DNA of 64,000 nucleotides from JAFAGX01 sp035623335 (GCA_035623335.1 DASPTQ010000166.1:45550-109549), one strand, 5' to 3'; shown: positions 1-9,890, counted from the first letter of the stretch. Translations and numbers: made by a program. The notes: a model not told the origin generated them from the sequence alone.

Positions 1-285
1 GCCGCCTTTGGCAAGGTACAAGGGGAATTTCAGCACCCCTGGGCGGTCGCCTTTTATGCCCTGGGAATTGTATGCGCTTCGTGGCATTTCTCCTACGGGC
101 TCTGGTTGTTTGCCGCCAAGTGGGGGATCGTCACCGGCGACACCGCACGGCGCAGATTTGGCTACGTTGCGGTGGCCATCGGACTAGTTTTTGTCGGCGT
201 GGGTGCCGCCACCATGTATTCATTCTTGAACACCCCGCTGCAGCCTCTGGAATTATCAGGAACATCTTTGGCGATGGGTCACTAA
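1..285 (+). CDS. sdhC: Succinate dehydrogenase cytochrome b subunit, C-terminal part
   Basis: The first reading frame is open from the window edge and gives about 94 residues before the stop at 283-285. It contains two hydrophobic helices. The segment SWHFSYGLWLFAAKWG resembles the third helix of the single-polypeptide cytochrome b558 family, with a His placed as a likely haem axial ligand. In this family the protein anchors SdhA and SdhB in the inner membrane, carries haem b and passes electrons to quinone. sdhA starts 22 bases downstream, and the order C-A-B is the usual one for this type of complex. The N-terminal half lies outside the window. Confidence 0.85.
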   Translation, partial: AAFGKVQGEFQHPWAVAFYALGIVCASWHFSYGLWLFAAKWGIVTGDTARRRFGYVAVAIGLVFVGVGAATMYSFLNTPLQPLELSGTSLAMGH

Positions 286-307
286 CCGAGCCCGTTGGTA
301 TCTGAAC

Positions 308-2077
308 ATGGCATTCAATCCTCGAATCATCGTGGTTGGCGGCGGGTTGGCTGGCCTCTCCGCGGTAATCAAGATTGCCGAAAGGGGGGGCGCGGTCGAC
401 CTGTTTTCGATCGTTCCCGTAAAGCGGTCACACTCGGTCTGCGCGCAGGGTGGGATCAATGCCGCCAAGAACCTCAAGGGCGAGGGTGACTCAACTTGGC
501 AGCATTTTGATGACACCGTCTATGGCGGCGACTTCCTGGCCAATCAGCCGCCGGTGAAAGCGATGTGCGAGGCCGCCCCCGGCATTATTGATCTGCTGGA
601 CCGCATGGGGGTGCCGTTCAATCGCACTCCGGAAGGATTGCTGGATTTCCGGCGTTTCGGCGGAACCTTGTACAACCGTACGGCCTTCGCCGGCGCCACG
701 ACCGGCCAACAACTCCTCTACGCTCTCGACGAGCAGGTCCGCCGATACGAAGCCGAGGGCAAGGTCAAAAAATACGAGCATTGGGAGTTCTTGTCGGCGG
801 TGCTCGATGGAAATCGTATTTGCCGCGGCATTTGTGCCATGAACCTGCGCTCGTTGGAGGTGCGCACGTTCCCGGCCGATGCCATCATCATCGCCACCGG
901 CGGGATCGGCGCGATTTTCGGGAAATCCACCAATTCGGTGGTTTGCACCGGATCGGCGCAGTCCGCCTTGTATCAGCAGGGCTGCTACTACGCCAACGGC
1001 GAGTTTATTCAGGTGCATCCGACTTCGATTCCAGGGGAAGACAAGCTGCGTTTGATGTCGGAATCGGCGCGCGGCGAAGGCGGGCGGGTGTGGGTACCCA
1101 AGAAGGGCGGCGACGCTCGCGATCCGAAAACCATCCCGGAGAGCGAACGCTGGTATTTCCTGGAAGAGTGGTATCCCAAATACGGCAACCTAGTGCCGCG
1201 GGACGTCGCCACCCGTGCGATCTTCAAGGTCGTCTATGAGTACAACCTCGGCATCGACGGAAAACCGATGGTTTATCTCGATCTCACCCACATCGATCGC
1301 AAGATTCTTGACCGCAAGCTCGAAGGCATTTTGGAGATCTATGAAAAGTTCGTGGGTGACGATCCCCGCGACACCCCCATGAAGATTTTCCCCGGCATGC
1401 ACTACACCATGGGTGGACTCTGGGTGGATTACAAGCAGGCTACGAACATCCCGGGAATCTTTGCCGCGGGCGAGTGTGAATACCAATATCACGGGGCCAA
1501 TCGCCTGGGTGCCAATTCCTTGGTGTCCTGTATTTTTGGCGGATTCATCGCCGGGCCAGCGGCGGTTCAATACGCGTGCAATCAATCCGCCGCGGCGGGC
1601 AACCGGCATTTCGAAGCCGAGCAAAAACACCAGGAGGAAAACAACGCCACACTGATGAAGTCGGAGGGCCGCGAAAATCCCTTTAAGCTGTGGCGCGAGC
1701 TGGGCGAGCTGATGACCAAGAACTGCACCGTGATTCGCTACAACAAGAGCCTCAAGGAAACCGATGATACATTGTGCGAGATGCTCGAGCGATTCCGGCA
1801 GATCAATCTCAGCGACCGCTCGCAGTGGGCCAATACCACGGTGGTCTTCGCCCGTCAGCTTTACAACATGCTGCAGCTCTCGCGCGTGATCGCGCAGGGT
1901 GCGGCCCGGCGGGACGAGTCGAGGGGCGCGCACTATAAACCGGATTTTCCGGAGCGGGATGACAAGAATTGGCTGAAGACGACCAAGGCCTATTTCGCCC
2001 CGGACGCCGACGAACCAAAGTTTGAGTTTGAGCCCGTCGACGTGTCCCTGATACCGCCGAGGGCGCGGAAGTATTGA
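308..2077 (+). CDS. sdhA: Succinate dehydrogenase / fumarate reductase flavoprotein subunit
   Basis: This 589-residue protein is the catalytic subunit that oxidises succinate to fumarate with covalently bound FAD. The N-terminal dinucleotide-binding loop VVGGGLAGLSA is at residues 9-19. His42 in RSHSVCAQGGINAA is the predicted FAD attachment residue. Substrate-site segments follow: HPTSIPG, then ARGEGGRVWVP. RLGANSL closes the FAD domain near residue 405. Length is normal for the family. It starts 22 bases after sdhC and is followed by sdhB after a 178-base gap. No truncation or missing key residue is visible. Confidence 0.97.
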   Translation: MAFNPRIIVVGGGLAGLSAVIKIAERGGAVDLFSIVPVKRSHSVCAQGGINAAKNLKGEGDSTWQHFDDTVYGGDFLANQPPVKAMCEAAPGIIDLLDRMGVPFNRTPEGLLDFRRFGGTLYNRTAFAGATTGQQLLYALDEQVRRYEAEGKVKKYEHWEFLSAVLDGNRICRGICAMNLRSLEVRTFPADAIIIATGGIGAIFGKSTNSVVCTGSAQSALYQQGCYYANGEFIQVHPTSIPGEDKLRLMSESARGEGGRVWVPKKGGDARDPKTIPESERWYFLEEWYPKYGNLVPRDVATRAIFKVVYEYNLGIDGKPMVYLDLTHIDRKILDRKLEGILEIYEKFVGDDPRDTPMKIFPGMHYTMGGLWVDYKQATNIPGIFAAGECEYQYHGANRLGANSLVSCIFGGFIAGPAAVQYACNQSAAAGNRHFEAEQKHQEENNATLMKSEGRENPFKLWRELGELMTKNCTVIRYNKSLKETDDTLCEMLERFRQINLSDRSQWANTTVVFARQLYNMLQLSRVIAQGAARRDESRGAHYKPDFPERDDKNWLKTTKAYFAPDADEPKFEFEPVDVSLIPPRARKY

Positions 2078-2255
2078 TGAGGCGGATTGCAAGGAAACTC
2101 GCGAGTGGCTTGGCACGCCTCGAGCCGCCACGATATCTCGCTTTGCGTGCCAATTTCGAGTAGGATCGAGCATCGCCGCTGGGGACCAGCGGGCTGAGCT
2201 CGCACGGCATCTCGGACCAAGCTTGTGGCAGAGAGGATATTCAGCAAGCAGACCA

Positions 2256-3008
2256 ATGCCTGATAGCAAATCGGTTATCCTCCAGATCAAGAGGCAAGCG
2301 AATCCCCAAGAGAAGCCTCATTGGGAAGAGTTCGAGCTGCCCTACAAGCCGGGCATGAATGTAATTTCCTGCTTGATGGACATCGCCGCCAACCCTGTCA
2401 CTCGCGCCGGCAATGCCACAACCCCAATCACCTATGACTCCAATTGCCTGGAGGAAATCTGCGGTTCCTGCGCCATGCTGATCAATCGCCGCGCACACAT
2501 GGCGTGTTCGGCTCTCGTCGACCGGCTGGAGCAACCGATCCGGCTCGAACCGCTTTCGAAATTTCCTGTGGTTCGCGACCTGGCCGTGGACCGTCAAGTT
2601 CTGTTTGAAAACCTGAAGGCGGTGAAGGCTTGGGTCCCCATCGACGGCACCTATGATCTCGGGGCCGGACCGCGCATGACATCCGAGGAGCAGGAAGCTG
2701 CCTATCCCCTCTCCCGCTGCATTTCCTGCTGCTGTTGCATGGAAGTATGCCCGCAGTTTAACGAGCACACGGGGTTTGTCGGTGCTGCCGTCATTTCTCA
2801 GGTCCGGCTGTTCAATACCCATCCCACCGGAGCTGCCGCCAAACGCGAGCGGCTTTCGGCATTGATGGGGGACGGCGGCATCCAGGAATGCGGTTACGCC
2901 CAGAACTGCGTCGAGATCTGCCCCAAAGACATCCCTCTCACCCGGTCGATTTCCGAAGTCAGCGGCTCAGTGATGAAACAGGCCATTCGTGACCTGTTTC
3001 GTAAGTAG
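2256..3008 (+). CDS. sdhB: Succinate dehydrogenase iron-sulfur subunit
   Basis: The 250-residue protein carries electrons from the FAD of SdhA to the membrane quinone. An N-terminal plant-ferredoxin-like domain holds the [2Fe-2S] ligands in CLEEICGSCAM plus the later Cys of HMACS. Two cysteine clusters follow, CISCCCCMEVCP and CAQNCVEICP, for the [4Fe-4S] and [3Fe-4S] centres. I chose the ATG at 2256. An in-frame TTG at 2223 would add 11 unconserved-looking residues, and neither start has a strong ribosome binding site. It closes the sdhCAB operon. Confidence 0.95.
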   Translation: MPDSKSVILQIKRQANPQEKPHWEEFELPYKPGMNVISCLMDIAANPVTRAGNATTPITYDSNCLEEICGSCAMLINRRAHMACSALVDRLEQPIRLEPLSKFPVVRDLAVDRQVLFENLKAVKAWVPIDGTYDLGAGPRMTSEEQEAAYPLSRCISCCCCMEVCPQFNEHTGFVGAAVISQVRLFNTHPTGAAAKRERLSALMGDGGIQECGYAQNCVEICPKDIPLTRSISEVSGSVMKQAIRDLFRK

Positions 3009-3268
3009 AGTGCCAATTATGGGACTTGTGCCACTTTCTGTACAGTCAGGGTTCCTGCCTCCAGTGCTTATCTACCACTGACTTACGAGCGGTTGGCGTA
3101 CAATCTTCCCGCGGCATTTCAGCTGCAGATCAAAAGGCTGTGGGGGCTTGGGCGTAACCGCGGGTAACCAAGCCGGAAGATCGATCTCGGTAACGTTACT
3201 GCGAGATTCCCGTACGAGGCCGTTGGCGAAGTCGATCAGCGACCTAAGCGAGGAGTCAGGACCACTTC

Positions 3269-4048
3269 GTGGAAATCAGAGCACAGCGGGCATTCGTCGT
3301 TCTTGGGCTGATTCTCGGCTTCTCCATTGGGGCCTCGGGAATAGAACAAACTGTCTCCCCGCAGCGTTCCCGCCATCTAAGCAAGCGCCGCGTGCACCTG
3401 CGCCGGACTAGGTGGAATCCTGTCTTCCGTCCTTCGCGTGAATCCCTGCTGCGCCAGAACGAGGAAATTGACCGTCTGGCCCTGCCGCGAATCCACGATG
3501 ACGCCGAACTTCGACAGCTGGTTGCCAGCGGTGATCTGGTTCCCATTGAAGAAGGTGAGAGTCTGCACATCGAGCGTCGGCTGGATCCGTCGCGACGTTA
3601 TTGCCGGCCATGGACCCGGGACTTCCTCGAAGACCTCAGTGAAGCCTATTACCAGCAGTTCCACACCCCAATCCAGGTCAATTCCGCCGTACGCACGGTC
3701 GTGGTGCAGAGAAAGCTACGCCGCCACAATCGCAACGCAGCCCCTGAATCCGGCGAAACCGCTTCCTCGCACCTGGCCGGAATCACCGTGGATATCCAGC
3801 GTCGCGGCATGACCCGCCAGCAGGTGCAGTGGGTGGAACAATACATGCTTCCGCTCAAGGAGCAGGGCCTGCTCGAACCGGAAGAGGAGCGCCGGCAGTG
3901 GGTGTTCCACGTTGCCGTCTCCGGCCGCTATGCCGACTGGCGCGAAGCCAAGACGGCTGCCGGCGAGTCACCTTCCCCTTTGTCCGACCCAGAACAAAGG
4001 GAGTTTTCTCCCCAGCGGGTCTCCGACGTACGCAGTTTCAACCCATAG
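3269..4048 (+). CDS. Secreted or membrane-anchored DUF5715-like protein (possible M15-type peptidase fold)
   Basis: The 259-residue protein begins with a GTG at 3269 preceded by AGGAG at 3251. Residues 7-23 are hydrophobic, consistent with a signal peptide or anchor. The central segment around VNSAVRTVVVQRKLRRHN and SSHLAGITVDI resembles the DUF5715 family, which recalls D-Ala-D-Ala carboxypeptidases of the hedgehog/DD-peptidase fold (conserved Arg, then SSHLxGxxxD). By analogy it may act on peptidoglycan in the periplasm, but I cannot confirm the zinc ligands. The C-terminal 35 residues are low-complexity and variable. It stands alone between sdhCAB and the M19 dipeptidase. Confidence 0.65.
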   Translation: MEIRAQRAFVVLGLILGFSIGASGIEQTVSPQRSRHLSKRRVHLRRTRWNPVFRPSRESLLRQNEEIDRLALPRIHDDAELRQLVASGDLVPIEEGESLHIERRLDPSRRYCRPWTRDFLEDLSEAYYQQFHTPIQVNSAVRTVVVQRKLRRHNRNAAPESGETASSHLAGITVDIQRRGMTRQQVQWVEQYMLPLKEQGLLEPEEERRQWVFHVAVSGRYADWREAKTAAGESPSPLSDPEQREFSPQRVSDVRSFNP

Positions 4049-4169
4049 CCTAGTTTCCCGCTCCCAAACATTGCCTGCGCTTTGCCGGGTCTTCGAATCG
4101 ACCACGCACGCCCTCCACTCCCCGTTTCGCCGGTCGGCGCAAAAGTATACAATCCTCTCTTCATAAAAT

Positions 4170-5471
4170 ATGAAGAAACAGCGCATCTCCCTTCCTTTGG
4201 GTCTTCGATTCTCCGTCCTGATAGGGTGGCTGCTAACCTGCACGTTGGCAGTGGCGCAGAACGAAGCTTCCGGCATAGGAGCCACGGCGCGCGCCATTCA
4301 TCAATCTGCCTTGGTCATCGACACGCATGCCGATACACCGCAGCGGTTTCTCGATGAGAACTTTGATATCGCCACCACGGATCCCAACGATTTCGGCCAT
4401 ATCACTCTAGAGAAGGCGCGCGCGGGAAATCTCGGGGCCGAGTTCTTCTCCATTTGGGTCGAGCCGAAAGCTAACCAGGGACACTTTGCCAGACGCACCC
4501 TCGATCTGATCGACTCGGTCTACGAACAGGCGGGCCGTCATCCCGACCGGATGATGATGGCGTTCTCGGCCGCGGATATTGAACGGGCACACAAGCAGGG
4601 GAAACTGGCTGCCCTCATGGGCATTGAGGGGGGACATTCGATCGAGAACGACATTCGGCTGCTGCGGGACTTCTATCGTCTCGGCGTGCGATACATGACA
4701 CTCTCCTGGTCCAATACCAATGAATGGGCAGACTCCTCCGGCGATATCAACGATCCCAACGTTCGCCATCACAATGGCCTAACCGAATTTGGCAAACAGG
4801 TCGTTCTCGAGATGAATCGTCTGGGCATGATCGTGGACATTTCCCACGTGGCAGACAAGACGTTTTGGGACACGATTGCCGTGACGCGAGCTCCCGTGAT
4901 TGCCTCGCACTCTTCGGCTCGCGCTCTGGTGAACGCTCCCCGCAACATGACCGACGATATGTTGCTTGCCGTAGCCAAGAACGGCGGAGTTGTGGATGTC
5001 AATTTCTATTCTGGCTTCGACGATCAAGCTTTTCTGAATGCCGCCCAAGCGCAGGACAAAGAGAAACAGGCGGCCATCCACGAGGCTCTCGAAAAGCTCA
5101 AAGCAGAAGGAAAGACGCCTACTTATCTGGATGAGGATCGCCTGGAAAGGCAGTTCATGGCGAAGCTTCCTCGCCCTCCGTTCACAGTTCTCATCGACCA
5201 GATTGATCATATTGCCAAGGTGGCGGGAGTGGACCATGTCGGTCTCGGCTCGGATTTCGATGGCGTCAGCGGGGCTACCCCGCAAGGGATGGACTCGGCT
5301 GCGGATTTGCCCAAGGTCACGCAGGCTCTCGTCGATCGGGGTTACAGCGCACAAGACATTCACAAAATTCTGGGTGGAAACCTGCTGCGCGTATTTGGTG
5401 AGGTCGAGCGAGTGAGCCGAGAGATGCAAGCGAGGCCAGCGGATCTCGCGCGCGCCGTGGCGCCCCAATGA
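4170..5471 (+). CDS. Membrane dipeptidase (renal dipeptidase family, M19)
   Basis: The 433-residue zinc dipeptidase has a clear signal peptide (about residues 1-27, ending at ALAVAQ-like cleavage). Metal-site motifs of the M19 family occur in order: VIDTHADTP near residue 50 (H and D ligands), GIEGGHSIEND with the bridging Glu, DISHVADKTFWD, ASHSSARAL, and HVGLGSDFDGV near residue 355. The family hydrolyses dipeptides, including some with D-residues or dehydropeptides, outside the cytoplasm. Length is typical. It is transcribed alone, 121 bases after the preceding gene, with a cyclophilin gene downstream. Confidence 0.93.
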   Translation: MKKQRISLPLGLRFSVLIGWLLTCTLAVAQNEASGIGATARAIHQSALVIDTHADTPQRFLDENFDIATTDPNDFGHITLEKARAGNLGAEFFSIWVEPKANQGHFARRTLDLIDSVYEQAGRHPDRMMMAFSAADIERAHKQGKLAALMGIEGGHSIENDIRLLRDFYRLGVRYMTLSWSNTNEWADSSGDINDPNVRHHNGLTEFGKQVVLEMNRLGMIVDISHVADKTFWDTIAVTRAPVIASHSSARALVNAPRNMTDDMLLAVAKNGGVVDVNFYSGFDDQAFLNAAQAQDKEKQAAIHEALEKLKAEGKTPTYLDEDRLERQFMAKLPRPPFTVLIDQIDHIAKVAGVDHVGLGSDFDGVSGATPQGMDSAADLPKVTQALVDRGYSAQDIHKILGGNLLRVFGEVERVSREMQARPADLARAVAPQ

Positions 5472-5600
5472 TTCTTACCGAGCCGCACGAAGGTTGATGT
5501 CGTACAATGCCTAGTCGGCTTTGCCCTCAGGAATTGGTCCTACGAAAGGGCTTTCAGCCCTGGGGAATAGATTGCAGTCATCAGACAAAGGAGCTACCAG

Positions 5601-6215
5601 ATGCACCTAAGCAGCATTCTTTCTGTGAGTCCTCTCATCCTCTTCCTGGTCTCGCTCACAGCGCCTGCGGTGGTTAAGGCGCAGCCGACCGCGATTATTG
5701 ATACGACCGCCGGCAAGCTTACCTGCACCTTGTTTCCGGATAAGGCACCCATCGGAGTCGCCAACTTCATCGGGCTGGCGGAGGGCACGAAGGATTGGAT
5801 CAGCCCGGTTACGCACCAAAAGAAACATGGGGTGCCGCTCTACGACGGAACCATTTTCCATCGCGTAATTCCTAATTTCATGATCCAAGGAGGCGATCCC
5901 GCGGGCAATGGCACCGGTGACCCTGGCTATCAATTCAAGAACGAAGTTTCTCCGGACCTGAAGTTCGATCGTCCCGGACGCTTGGCCTATGCCAACGCGG
6001 GTCCTGACACGAACGGCTCGCAATTCTTCATCACCGAAGTTCCCTACCCCAGTCTAAACGGCGGCTACACGATCTTCGGCCAGTGTGATGAGGCCAGCGT
6101 GGCGTTGGTGAAGCAGATTGCGCGCATGGGACGCGATTCGAATGACTTTCCCTTCCGTCCGGTGAAGATCAACCACATCACCATCCAGCACGGTTCGGGG
6201 GCGACCAAGCCTTAG
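5601..6215 (+). CDS. Secreted peptidyl-prolyl cis-trans isomerase (cyclophilin)
   Basis: The 204-residue protein has a signal peptide of about 27 residues (hydrophobic stretch after MHLSS, cleavage near VVKAQP), followed by a single cyclophilin domain. Family hallmarks are visible: FHRVIPNFMIQGGDP with the catalytic Arg and Phe, GSQFFIT, and a late segment YTIFGQC. It should catalyse proline isomerisation during folding of exported proteins in the periplasm. GGAG at about 5590 precedes the ATG at a good distance. It appears monocistronic. Confidence 0.93.
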   Translation: MHLSSILSVSPLILFLVSLTAPAVVKAQPTAIIDTTAGKLTCTLFPDKAPIGVANFIGLAEGTKDWISPVTHQKKHGVPLYDGTIFHRVIPNFMIQGGDPAGNGTGDPGYQFKNEVSPDLKFDRPGRLAYANAGPDTNGSQFFITEVPYPSLNGGYTIFGQCDEASVALVKQIARMGRDSNDFPFRPVKINHITIQHGSGATKP

Positions 6216-6488
6216 AACTAATTTCTCCCGTGCACGCCGCCCCTGGAAAGTGAGCACAACCCGACCAACCACCCAGGCCACTTAGTCCTGGTAACATCCG
6301 GTTAGCCCATGATCCGCTCGGAGTCGGTAAACGGTAGCAGACACCGGTAACTGCGGACTGCGAACTGACAGCTGAACCACCGCAAGCCAAAAATTTCGGC
6401 GAAACCTGTCAGAAGTGCCAGTGCCGACGAATAGAAAATTCTGGCTACACTTGGTGCGCATTCTCAGACTCAGCAAGGAGAAGGACCC

Positions 6489-6815
6489 ATGAAGCATACT
6501 CGCGCTGGAATGACCGCTCGATTCGCGCTCGTTTCCCTGTTCCTCATCACCATCGGTGGAACTCGCGCCCCGATAGCTGGCGCCCAGGCTCCTGACCAGC
6601 ATCCGATGCTCGACCAGCTGGCCAACAAAGTGATTGAGAAGTATCAGAACTCGAGTTGCCAGCAACTGGCGCAGCAGAAACAGGAGCCGCCGTCACCCGA
6701 GAAGGTAAAAGCAGTCCAGTTCCTAAGAACCGATCCACAGCTGCGCACCTATTTCATTAACAAGATTGCGGGACCGGTCGCGAACAAACTGTTTGAGTGC
6801 GGTTTCATTCCATAG
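6489..6815 (+). CDS. Small secreted protein of unknown function
   Basis: This 108-residue ORF starts at an ATG preceded by AAGGAGAAGG at 6474-6483, a strong ribosome binding site. The first 33 residues form a signal peptide (hydrophobic core FALVSLFLITIGG, cleavage near AGAQA). The mature part is about 75 residues, is rich in Gln and Lys, and has two cysteines (in SSCQQL and FECGF) that could form a disulfide. I do not recognise a named domain. Base composition and the good ribosome binding site argue that it is real. Confidence 0.7.
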   Translation: MKHTRAGMTARFALVSLFLITIGGTRAPIAGAQAPDQHPMLDQLANKVIEKYQNSSCQQLAQQKQEPPSPEKVKAVQFLRTDPQLRTYFINKIAGPVANKLFECGFIP

Positions 6816-7124
6816 CCGGATACTCAAGCTCATCGAGCCCTGAGGATCTCGCAGACGATGGGGCGTTGATGTACTTCAAGGAATAGTTGATGTGATCAAC
6901 ACCCCGAACTTTGTTGAGAGCACACCCTGCCACAAGACCACATTCCTGACAGCGGCTGGAAGAATGACACGTCACCCTCAGGGTTGGCGTAGGCGAGCGG
7001 GTCTTCGCATATGCGAACGCCTTTGCATTCTGCGAGTTGGCTCGGAAGAGAACAAAAAAGACGGTAGGCTACGAGGCCACCGCGCCACCCGAGAACCTAG
7101 CCCGAAGCCCGAATCGCGGTGAGA
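6816..7124. other. Intergenic region without recognisable gene
   Basis: The 309 bases between the small secreted protein and the 3' end of the GH1 gene hold no ORF with coding character that I can support and no clear hairpin-plus-T terminator. Confidence 0.5.
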
Positions 7125-8510
7125 TCAGCCAACCTGGTTCGGTGTGGGAATGCGGAATGAGTCGGCAATCTCGGGTGTGAATCCGTTCGCGCGCGCGATT
7201 GCGCCATACAAGCGGCCGCTCTTACGCATCGTCCGCCGCTGTGTGGAGGTATCCAGCGCCACGAGTCCAAATTTCAAATGCCAGCCCTCGCTCCACTCAA
7301 AATTATCCGTAAGTGTCCAATGAAAATAGCCGCGAATATCATGCCCTTGCTCGATCAATCGATGGAGTTCGTGGACCGCATTGACGATTAGCCATGGTCG
7401 GATGCGATCCTCGGCATCGGGCACCCCATTTTCCAGAATGTAGATCGGCTTGCCCATCCGTGCTGCACGCTTTACGGCGGCTGTAATCGCCGCCGGGTAG
7501 GCTTCTCCATAGGGTCTTTCCATGCCACGGTCACCCTGCGGAACATGCTCTGGCACGTACACCTTGCTGAAGAGTTGGGACGGATGCTTCATGCTGAAGG
7601 CCACATGAAGCCGGCTGTACACATTTAACCCGACAAAATCGCAAACCCCTTCCAGGGCAGCGAGCCTTCCCTTCACCAGGTTGATAGGTAAGGTAGGGCG
7701 TCCCCACTCAATAATGGTGAGAAAAATTTCATTGAAAAGATAACTGAGAAGGCTGGCGCTCCATCGGTCGAGAGGAAAAGTAGGATTCGCAGGTTGGAAA
7801 ACCACGTAGTTGTGCGCCCAGCCGACCTGTGCCTCAGGCTGAATGTCATGGATTGCGTGGTAAGCCCGAGCATGACAGAGCGCCATCGCAGTCAGCACCC
7901 GGAGCGCGGTCCTTATTTGACCTTTTCGTCCGGGCGGGAATTCCCCAAGAACGTACCCCAGGGCCGCGAAAACATTCGGTTCATTGAAGGTAATCCAGTG
8001 GTGACACAAATCGCCTAGCTCGGCGACTACTCGGCGGACAAAGCCCTCAAAACGCTGCGCCGCAGTGTCATCAAGAAATGCACCCTGCTGCTCGAACCAC
8101 TGTGGATGCGTGAAGTGGTGCAGAGAAACGAAAGGTCGGAGGCCACGGCGCAAGAGGCCTTCGAGCATCTCTCGATAGCGACGCAGCGCCGGCAAATTCC
8201 AATGTCCGGGCTGCGGCTCAATTCGGCTCCACTCCACCGATAATCGAAGCGCGTTCAACCCCATTTCTCGAGCTAGGTTAAAATCCGGCTCCGCGCTGTT
8301 CCACCAGTCACATGCAACCCCACAAGCCTCTCCCGACTTGATCTTCCCCGCAGTTTCCCAGAGCGACCACTGGTTGTTCGCATTGCCGCCCTCCACCTGA
8401 TGTGCCGCCGTCGACACTCCCCAGAAGAATCCTTTGGGGAAGCCGATCCGGGAGCGGGTTGAAGCCGAGGGGGTTGTGATCAGTTGTGTGGTTTCAGGAA
8501 CCAGTGTCAT
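7125..8510 (-). CDS. Glycoside hydrolase family 1 (beta-glucosidase-like)
   Basis: The 461-residue cytoplasmic TIM-barrel enzyme hydrolyses beta-linked glycosides with retention. Family-1 landmarks appear in order: FFWGVSTAAHQVEGG near residue 28 (the GH1 N-terminal signature), TFNEPN near residue 178 with the acid/base Glu, and ILENGV near residue 365 with the nucleophile Glu. The late segment WTLTDNFEWSEGW matches the aglycone/glucose-binding Trp-rich loop. No signal peptide is seen. Length is normal. It is transcribed toward the preceding genes and has no operon partners. Confidence 0.93.
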   Translation of the reverse strand: MTLVPETTQLITTPSASTRSRIGFPKGFFWGVSTAAHQVEGGNANNQWSLWETAGKIKSGEACGVACDWWNSAEPDFNLAREMGLNALRLSVEWSRIEPQPGHWNLPALRRYREMLEGLLRRGLRPFVSLHHFTHPQWFEQQGAFLDDTAAQRFEGFVRRVVAELGDLCHHWITFNEPNVFAALGYVLGEFPPGRKGQIRTALRVLTAMALCHARAYHAIHDIQPEAQVGWAHNYVVFQPANPTFPLDRWSASLLSYLFNEIFLTIIEWGRPTLPINLVKGRLAALEGVCDFVGLNVYSRLHVAFSMKHPSQLFSKVYVPEHVPQGDRGMERPYGEAYPAAITAAVKRAARMGKPIYILENGVPDAEDRIRPWLIVNAVHELHRLIEQGHDIRGYFHWTLTDNFEWSEGWHLKFGLVALDTSTQRRTMRKSGRLYGAIARANGFTPEIADSFRIPTPNQVG

Positions 8511-8765
8511 TCCTCTGGCATTCTAAGAGACAGGTGCACCGCCTGGTAATACGAACTGATGGACCATAGCTGATTTTTTAGCTTCTTCCTTTATCTTAGC
8601 CCGTAACCTGCATGCACGGTGAACTCGATGCACAACGATCTTGAAGAATTCATCTAACCGAAGGTCGAGGGCGTAAGGGCCGATATTCAAAGGTCGTGGA
8701 TCCCCTCCAAGCCATCGCAGAGGCTTCGCACTCACTATAATGAATCGAAGCAGGGGCTCAACGCG

Positions 8766-9356
8766 TTGCCGACACCTATCGAATTGACTCAGATCGCCGT
8801 GCGGCATGGATGCGAGAAGAAGCGAAACAACGCAATTGCCGCTGTCTTTTGCGGAGCATTGCCTGCAGTAGCCCTGAGCTTCCATTTTTCTTCTATTGCC
8901 TGGAGAGCGTGGCTTATTGGTCTGATCGTCGGTTTGATCTGGGGGAATGCTTTCGAATACCTCTATCATCGGTGGTTGCTGCACCAGTCTGGCAGTCCCC
9001 TAGGGGCAGGACATCGCGAGCACCATGCTCAAATTGGTACGCCCGAGCAGGCAGAACACGTGGCCCTTATCACCTCCCCGGTGAACACTGTTCTTCTGTT
9101 CGTAATAAACGGAGTTCCTGCATTTCTGATTACTTCCCTGATCGGAGTGCGGGGAATTCTTTCGGGCGTCTTCCTTGGCTGGGCTGTCTATCTGATTGCG
9201 ACTGAGGAGATCCATTGGCGTATTCACATGAACCGGTGGCTCCCGCCAGGTCTCCGGTTCGCGCGTGCTTATCACATGAGCCATCACGCTCGTCCGAATA
9301 GTCGCTATAACGTGTTTCTGCCGCTCTTTGATTTCCTCTTCGGAAATACGGGGTAG
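8766..9356 (+). CDS. Fatty acid hydroxylase / sterol desaturase family membrane protein
   Basis: The 196-residue protein has four hydrophobic segments (about residues 24-42, 48-66, 95-115 and 122-140). It also has the histidine clusters of the di-iron fatty acid hydroxylase superfamily: HRWLLH near 68-73, HREHH near 83-87 and HMSHH near 175-179. The family oxidises lipid alkyl chains at the membrane. The substrate cannot be told from sequence; carotenoid, sterol and fatty acyl are all possible. The only upstream in-frame start is TTG at 8766, and no good ribosome binding site is seen, so the start is uncertain. The upstream region is divergent to the GH1 gene. Confidence 0.75.
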   Translation: MPTPIELTQIAVRHGCEKKRNNAIAAVFCGALPAVALSFHFSSIAWRAWLIGLIVGLIWGNAFEYLYHRWLLHQSGSPLGAGHREHHAQIGTPEQAEHVALITSPVNTVLLFVINGVPAFLITSLIGVRGILSGVFLGWAVYLIATEEIHWRIHMNRWLPPGLRFARAYHMSHHARPNSRYNVFLPLFDFLFGNTG

Positions 9357-9858
9357 GCAAGAAGCAAGGTGCCTGTCTGACCTGATTTTGGTTTGTCCTT
9401 GAAGCGCATGCTCGCTAAGCCTACAGTTTCTAACCCAAGGTCAACCACAGCCGCGTCTACCCGAACAGTAGTGCCCATTATCAATAGCCTACAGCGCCTC
9501 CGAGACTGCTCTCGGCGTGATCACATCGGATGTTTTCGGTTCAAGCAGAAGTTGCGCAGTGTGGAGAATTCCCGCGCTATTACGATCTCGCATTCCAGGA
9601 ATTGATTCAGGGGAGCAAATCTCTAATGGCTAACAAACTCCAGACGACGACCGGACGGAAGCACGTGGATCGACTGGCGAAAGCTAATGCTGGCCCTGTT
9701 CTTTCGTATGTCTAGCACAGCGCTTCTCGGGCACGAAAGGCGACGACAAAATGTCCCGGCAATCGACGAACTGGCTTGTTTGCGATCACCAGGACGTGAT
9801 ACCGAACGACAGGCCTACTTCCGGGATCAAAACACGAAGTAGCCAATGTATTGTTTCT
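9357..9858. other. Intergenic region, no supported gene
   Basis: About 500 bases separate the hydroxylase from blaI. Short open frames exist but have no ribosome binding site and no family resemblance. The distal end holds an imperfect dyad (CTACTTC at 9815-9821, GAAGTAG at 9836-9842), which may belong to the blaI control region. Confidence 0.45.
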
Positions 9859-9869
9859 TGTAGTAGCAT
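9815..9869 (+). promoter_or_regulatory. Candidate BlaI operator upstream of blaI
   Basis: The motif TGTAGTAGCAT at 9859-9869 contains the TGTAGTA half-site typical of BlaI/MecI operators. The same 11 bases recur at 11300-11310 before the alpha/beta-hydrolase gene. A 7-bp dyad (9815-9821 with 9836-9842) lies just upstream. It sits 22 bases before the blaI ATG, as expected for autorepression. Confidence 0.5.
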
Positions 9870-9890
9870 TGCCGGGATGGGTAGGAGATC

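Noticed and set aside
1190..2290. 366-codon minus-strand frame opposite sdhA
   Set aside because: Shadow of a strongly conserved gene; no start signal.
9393..9715. Two short plus-strand frames before blaI
   Set aside because: No ribosome binding site, no recognisable domain; composition not clearly coding.
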